Shown piece by piece: positions 55,287 to 64,000 of a stretch of DNA of 64,000 nucleotides (position 1 is the stretch's first letter; the number at the start of each line of letters is the position of its first letter). The notes under the pieces were generated by a model. The model was not told the origin of the DNA, searched no databases, and worked only from the letters and a program-made list of their open reading frames with translations. Origin of the DNA: Mycobacterium sp. ITM-2016-00318 (lineage in GTDB: Bacteria > Actinomycetota > Actinomycetes > Mycobacteriales > Mycobacteriaceae); assembly GCF_002968285.2 (NCBI RefSeq), contig NZ_CP134400.1, positions 2,728,001 to 2,792,000 on the forward strand, given 5' to 3'. The translations under genes were made by a program, and so were the position numbers.

Positions 55287-55898
55287 ATGACCGCGCAATT
55301 GCTGCCCGCCGTTCCCGTGGACGCGGCCCGCCGTCTACTGGGAGCAGCGTTGGTCGGACGCGGGGTGAGCGCGATGATCATCGAGGTCGAGGCGTACGGC
55401 GGCCCGCCCGACGGTCCGTGGCCGGATGCCGCGTCGCACTCCTTCCGCGGCCGACGCGGGCGAAACACGGTGATGTTCGGACCGCCCGGGCGGATGTACA
55501 CCTACCGCAGCCACGGCATTCACATCTGCGCCAATGTCGTGTGCGGCTACGACGGAGTCGCCGGGGCGGTCCTGCTACGTGCCGCGGCGGTCGAGTCCGG
55601 ACTCGGCATTGCACGAGATCGCCGGGGCGAATCCGTGCGCCCCGCAGCGCTGGCGCGGGGCCCAGGCAACCTCTGCTCGGCGCTGGGAATCACGATGGAT
55701 GACAACGGGATCGACCTCTTCGATGCTCGCAGCCCGGTGCGGCTCGAGCTGTCCGAGGAGCACGCCTCGGTCGACGGGCCTCGCGTCGGCGTCAGCCAGG
55801 CGGCCGACCGGGCGTGGCGGTTCTGGTTGGCCGGCCGGGCGGAGGTGTCGCTGTACCGCCGCAGTCCGCGGGCACCGGCGCCCGGCCAGAGCGACTGA
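55287..55898 (+). CDS. mpg: 3-methyladenine DNA glycosylase (AAG type)
   Basis: 203 residues of the alkyladenine glycosylase family, which removes alkylated purines from DNA. Visible are [21 protein letters not shown] (catalytic Glu region), [29 protein letters not shown], and [13 protein letters not shown]. The ATG at 55287 gives the usual N terminus; the open frame to 55227 is the intergenic region. It is followed by tyrS after 18 bases, as Rv1688 and Rv1689 are in M. tuberculosis. Confidence 0.94.
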   Translation: MTAQLLPAVPVDAARRLLGAALVGRGVSAMIIEVEAYGGPPDGPWPDAASHSFRGRRGRNTVMFGPPGRMYTYRSHGIHICANVVCGYDGVAGAVLLRAAAVESGLGIARDRRGESVRPAALARGPGNLCSALGITMDDNGIDLFDARSPVRLELSEEHASVDGPRVGVSQAADRAWRFWLAGRAEVSLYRRSPRAPAPGQSD

Positions 55899-55916
55899 TA
55901 CGGGAAGATCGGGACC

Positions 55917-57203
55917 ATGGGAACGGCCAACATCCTCGACGAATTGGACTGGCGTGGGCTGATCGCGCAGTCCACCGACCCGGATGCGCTCGGGCAGCAG
56001 CTGGCCGCGGGCCCCGTCACCGTCTATTCGGGTTTCGACCCGACAGCGCCGAGCCTGCATGCGGGGCACCTCATACCGCTGCTGACGCTGCGCCGGTTCC
56101 AGCAGGCCGGCCACCGGCCGATCGTGCTGGCGGGCGGAGCGACCGGCATGATCGGCGACCCCCGCGAGGTCGGCGAACGCACGCTGAACACCGCGTCCAC
56201 CGTCGCCGACTGGACAGATCGCATCCGCGGTCAGCTCGAGCGCTTCGTCGACTTCGATGACACAGCGTCGGGCGCGGTCGTCGAGAACAACCTCACCTGG
56301 ACCAGCGAGCTGGCCGCGATCGAGTTTCTCCGCGATATCGGCAAGTACTTCTCCGTCAACGTGATGCTCGACCGCGACACCGTGCGGCGACGCCTCGAGG
56401 GCGAGGGAATCTCCTACACCGAGTTCAGCTACATGCTGTTGCAGGCCAACGACTACGTTGAGTTGAACCGGCGCTATGGCTGCACGTTGCAGGTCGGCGG
56501 CTCCGATCAGTGGGGCAACATCATCGCCGGGGTGCGACTCGTGCGCCAGAAGCAGGCCGCGACCGTTCACGCGTTGACCACCCCGCTGGTCACCGACTCC
56601 GATGGCAACAAGTTCGGGAAATCGACCGGCGGCGGAAATCTCTGGCTCGACCCGGAGATGACGAGTCCCTACGCGTGGTATCAGTACTTCTTCAACACAG
56701 CCGACGCCGACGCGATCCCATACCTGCAGTGGTTCACCTTTCTGTCGCGCGACGAGGTCGCCGAGCTCGAACACGCGACTTCGGAACGCCCTCATGAGCG
56801 CTCGGCACAGCGCAGGCTCGCTCAGGAACTCACCACGCTGGTCCACGGAGCGTCGGAGTGCACGGCCGTCGAACACGCCAGTCAGGCGTTGTTCGGACGG
56901 GCCGATCTTGCGCAGCTCGACGAACCGACACTGGCTGCGGCCCTTCGCGAAGCCGGCAACAACCAGGTGGCGGAACTAGCGCCGAATGCGCCACACGGCA
57001 TCACCGACCTGCTCGTGGCCAGCCGACTGGTCGACAGCAAGGGCGCCGCCAAGCGCACGGTCGCCGAGGGAGGCGCGTACGTCAACAACGTCCGCGTCGA
57101 AAGCGAGGACTGGACCCCGCAGCCGTCGGACTTCCTCCACGACCGGTGGCTGGTACTGCGTCGCGGCAAGCGGAATATCGCCGGGGTGCAACGCGTTGAC
57201 TGA
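55917..57203 (+). CDS. tyrS: tyrosyl-tRNA synthetase
   Basis: A class I synthetase of 428 residues. The HIGH-type motif is [15 protein letters not shown] follows, and the tyrosine pocket is [11 protein letters not shown]. The KMSKS-type loop is KFGKS, and a C-terminal S4 domain ends [15 protein letters not shown]. Length and motifs are of the bacterial TyrS group. The rRNA operon begins about 100 bases after its stop. Confidence 0.97.
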   Translation: MGTANILDELDWRGLIAQSTDPDALGQQLAAGPVTVYSGFDPTAPSLHAGHLIPLLTLRRFQQAGHRPIVLAGGATGMIGDPREVGERTLNTASTVADWTDRIRGQLERFVDFDDTASGAVVENNLTWTSELAAIEFLRDIGKYFSVNVMLDRDTVRRRLEGEGISYTEFSYMLLQANDYVELNRRYGCTLQVGGSDQWGNIIAGVRLVRQKQAATVHALTTPLVTDSDGNKFGKSTGGGNLWLDPEMTSPYAWYQYFFNTADADAIPYLQWFTFLSRDEVAELEHATSERPHERSAQRRLAQELTTLVHGASECTAVEHASQALFGRADLAQLDEPTLAAALREAGNNQVAELAPNAPHGITDLLVASRLVDSKGAAKRTVAEGGAYVNNVRVESEDWTPQPSDFLHDRWLVLRRGKRNIAGVQRVD

Positions 57204-57300
57204 TCTGTCGGTGCTGACGCATGACCGCGCACGCAAGGAGTGAGTGTCGGAAGTGCGCACGACCGGCGGAACCGTTGAGACACACCGCCGATCAGCCCAT

Positions 57301-57329
57301 TTGACTCCGACTTTTCCCTCACGTAACTT
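57301..57329 (+). promoter_or_regulatory. rRNA operon promoter
   Basis: TTGACT (57301-57306) and TAACTT (57324-57329) stand 17 bases apart, a good match to the mycobacterial housekeeping sigma consensus. Transcription would start near 57336, leaving a leader of about 290 bases before 16S. No second promoter of equal quality is seen between tyrS and 16S, in keeping with the single promoter known for rrnB of M. smegmatis. Confidence 0.75.
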
Positions 57330-57427
57330 GTTGAAGTCGTCGCGACGCGGTCCAGCCGCTGAGCGCGACGGCGTCCCAGAGGGAAGTTCCCGCTTCGGCG
57401 GGTTCCTGACCGTCCGCACTACGAGTA

Positions 57428-57478
57428 CGCGGCCAAAAGCCGCGGGCTTGTCGCGCGGGTTGTTTGAGAACTCAATAG
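57428..57478 (+). promoter_or_regulatory. rRNA leader antitermination region (boxB-like hairpin and boxA)
   Basis: CGCGGC-CAAAA-GCCGCG (57428-57444) is a perfect 6-base hairpin. It is followed by the conserved mycobacterial boxA region TGTTTGAGAACTCAATAG (57461-57478). Nus factors load here to let polymerase pass structured rRNA. The T-rich stretch that follows (57480-57620) contains the 5' strand of the processing stem. Confidence 0.65.
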
Positions 57479-57622
57479 TGTGTTTGGTGGTTTTTGTTTG
57501 TTGTTTTTTGTCGTGTCCGCATTTTCCCGTTTGGGGGCATGACGTTGTTTTTTTGCCAGTTTTGACTGGTTGCTTTGATCGGATTGTTCTGATTCGAATT
57601 CTGCCTCGTTGTGTTTGAGGGG

Positions 57623-62636
<5,014 letters not shown>

Positions 62637-62724
62637 CACAACCAAAAACCCGCAACCACACACCACACCAGCTCAAACAACCCCACCCCACCACCAAACA
62701 CAACTTCACCCACAAGTGAACAAA

Positions 62725-62840
62725 GTTACGGCGGAAATAGCGACAGGGAAACGCCCGGACCCATCCCGAACCCGGAAGCTAAGCCTGCCAGCGCCGATGA
62801 TACTACCCAACCCGGGTGGAAAAGTAGGACACCGCCGAAC
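62725..62840 (+). rRNA. rrf: 5S ribosomal RNA
   Basis: 116 bases from GTTACGGCGG to CCGCCGAAC, whose ends pair (TTACGGCGG with CCGCCG). The internal CCGGAAGCTAAGCC is the typical 5S loop. An 88-base spacer rich in CA runs from 23S to 5S and holds no other gene. Confidence 0.95.
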
Positions 62841-62852
62841 ACACCTTGAAGA

Positions 62853-62885
62853 CCTCTGCCCCCCAATTCTGTTGGGGGGCAGAGG
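62853..62885 (+). terminator. rRNA operon terminator
   Basis: CCTCTGCCCCCCAA and its exact complement form a 14-base stem around a 5-base loop, 12 bases after 5S, followed by CATTTCTAC. This is the strongest hairpin in the window and the expected end of the rrn transcript. Confidence 0.9.
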
Positions 62886-63125
62886 CATTTCTACTACTCG
62901 ATGATGGGCGCCTCAGCCCACCTTGGTCAGTGATCCCATGCCACCACCTCCGCTCACGCCCCGTGGGAGAGTGCGGTCGGACGTTGTCACACAAGGCATC
63001 CCGTCGGATGCTGCCACCGTCTGTGTTCGAGGTGTTGACTGATCCGTGTTCCGAGGCGGTGTGCATTCAGAGCCCGACCCCAATGGGCCGTATCCTTGCA
63101 CGAGGTTCCACGGCGAAAGGTTTCA
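62886..63125. other. intergenic region after the rRNA operon
   Basis: 240 bases without a supportable gene. TTGACT at 63034 has no matching -10. A TATCCT at 63091-63096 with TTCAGA at 63066 (19-base spacing) is a weak promoter candidate for the TPR gene that follows. Confidence 0.4.
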
Positions 63126-63944
63126 GTGGTCGACAACAGAGCAGGTGGCGAACGTCGTCAACCTCGCGGAGGAAACGGTCCACGCGGTCCGCAGAGACGG
63201 GATAGTCGTCAACAGGCGCCACGATCGTCGGGGCCGAACCGTGCCAGGATCACGCAACCGAAGTCGGATGCGTCCGCCGACCAAAGCGGACCTGCGCTGT
63301 CACCCGACATCGAGGCACGCCAGCTTGCGCCCGAAGTTCGTCGAGAACTGACGACGTTGGACCGCAACACATCTGATTTCGTCGCCCGCCATCTGGTGGC
63401 CGCCGGTGAGCTGCTCGACGAGGACCCCGAGGCCGCACTGGAGCATGCCCGCGCCGCGCGGGAGCGTTCGGGCCGGATCGCCGCGGTCCGCGAAGCCGTC
63501 GGCATCGCCGCGTATCGCTGCGGCGACTGGGCGCAGGCGCTCGCCGAACTGCGCGCCGCTCGCCGGCTGGGCAGCAAATCGCCGCTGCTTCCGCTGATCG
63601 CCGACTGTGAGCGGGGCCTCGGCCGTCCCGAGCGGGCGGTCGAGTTGGCCCGCAGCCCCGAGGCCGCTGCACTGACCGACGACGACGCCGATGAACTGCG
63701 CATCGTTGTGGCCGGCGCCAGGTCGGATCTCGGACAGATCGATCAGGCCCTCGCGATCCTGTCCACCCCGCAACTCGACCCGACGCGCACCGGGCAGACC
63801 GCCGCCCGCCTCTTCTATGCCTACGCCGAGACACTGCTCGCTCTCGACCGTCGACAAGAAGCCCTGCAGTGGTTCATCAACGCCGCAGCCGCCGACGTCG
63901 AGGGTGTGACCGATGCAGAAGATCGAATCACGGAGCTCACCTGA
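63126..63944 (+). CDS. TPR-repeat protein (Rv1691 type)
   Basis: About 272 residues. The first 60 are basic and disordered (Arg, Gln, Gly, Pro rich). A helical region of TPR-like pairs follows (DEDPEAALEHARAARERSG, CGDWAQALAELRAARRLG, LGRPERAVELARSPEA, ALDRRQEALQWFINAAA). It may scaffold other proteins or bind RNA with its basic start. The GTG at 63126 with AAAGG upstream is preferred over the ATG at 63096. In M. tuberculosis the same family lies between tyrS and an HAD phosphatase. Confidence 0.8.
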   Translation: MVDNRAGGERRQPRGGNGPRGPQRRDSRQQAPRSSGPNRARITQPKSDASADQSGPALSPDIEARQLAPEVRRELTTLDRNTSDFVARHLVAAGELLDEDPEAALEHARAARERSGRIAAVREAVGIAAYRCGDWAQALAELRAARRLGSKSPLLPLIADCERGLGRPERAVELARSPEAAALTDDDADELRIVVAGARSDLGQIDQALAILSTPQLDPTRTGQTAARLFYAYAETLLALDRRQEALQWFINAAAADVEGVTDAEDRITELT

Positions 63945-63945
63945 C

Positions 63946-64000
63946 GTGACAACCCTTGTCCAGGAACATGATTGCCTCCTTCTTGACCTCGACGGCACCG
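63946..64000 (+). CDS. HAD family phosphatase, N-terminal fragment (runs out of window)
   Basis: The GTG at 63946 begins one base after the TPR stop. Only 18 codons are seen, but they include the HAD motif I LLLDLDGT, with the nucleophile Asp. M. tuberculosis Rv1692, a glycerol-phosphate phosphatase, stands at this position; the identity here is by place and motif only. Confidence 0.75.
   Translation, partial: MTTLVQEHDCLLLDLDGT

Overview
The window is from a rapidly growing mycobacterium (Mycolicibacterium type). Codon use is GC-rich throughout, and the gene order follows Mycobacterium tuberculosis Rv1637c to Rv1692: uvrA, lysX, infC-rpmI-rplT-tsnR, the Rv1647-type cyclase, pheST, argCJBDFRGH, an Rv1683-type lipase/ligase, a TetR/ABC operon, mpg, tyrS, an Rv1691-type TPR protein and an Rv1692-type HAD phosphatase. 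A complete rRNA operon lies just downstream of tyrS, which is where fast growers carry their second operon (rrnB). Its 16S has the short helix 18 of fast growers. No species can be named from this alone.

Layout. 1-5051: end of a cytochrome P450, an SDR, a metallo-beta-lactamase-fold hydrolase and uvrA. 5108-16270: an accessory block between uvrA and lysX. It holds an SDR, a GNAT protein, an AlkZ-like winged-helix protein, an LpqH-type lipoprotein, a compact five-gene module built on a TPR protein and a CHAT-domain (caspase-like) protein, and an alpha/beta-hydrolase-cyclase fusion. A 55-codon 3' remnant of an esterase follows lysX and suggests that this block replaced an ancestral gene. 16445-22407: lysX and the translation genes infC (apparent ATC start and a hairpin-rich leader), rpmI, rplT and tsnR. 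22551-29965: an acyl-CoA dehydrogenase, a DUF2236 oxygenase, an adenylyl cyclase and pheST.

30022-35090 is a reverse-strand catabolic operon (lhgO, DapA-like, SDR, FAH) in which the two middle genes carry four single-base frameshifts, plus a second P450. 35213-43570 is the arginine operon argCJBDFRGH, with overlapping ArgR-type half-sites at argC. 43565-49171 has a hydrolase, three overlapping genes for membrane-anchored proteins facing a polytopic membrane protein, and an ABC-F ATPase. 49255-57203 has the lipase/ligase, an exported protein, a Trm112-like protein, an ABC exporter with its TetR regulator, mpg and tyrS. 57301-62885 is rrnB with promoter, antitermination leader, 16S, 23S, 5S and a strong terminator. 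The end holds the TPR protein and the start of the HAD phosphatase.

The most interesting candidate for an undescribed system is the TPR-CHAT module at 8541-14812. It has a protease-like gene with an intact His/Cys dyad, an overlapping TPR gene and three tightly interlocked partner genes that I do not recognise. Most other regions are ordinary housekeeping. All family calls come from reading motifs and gene order; no database search was run.
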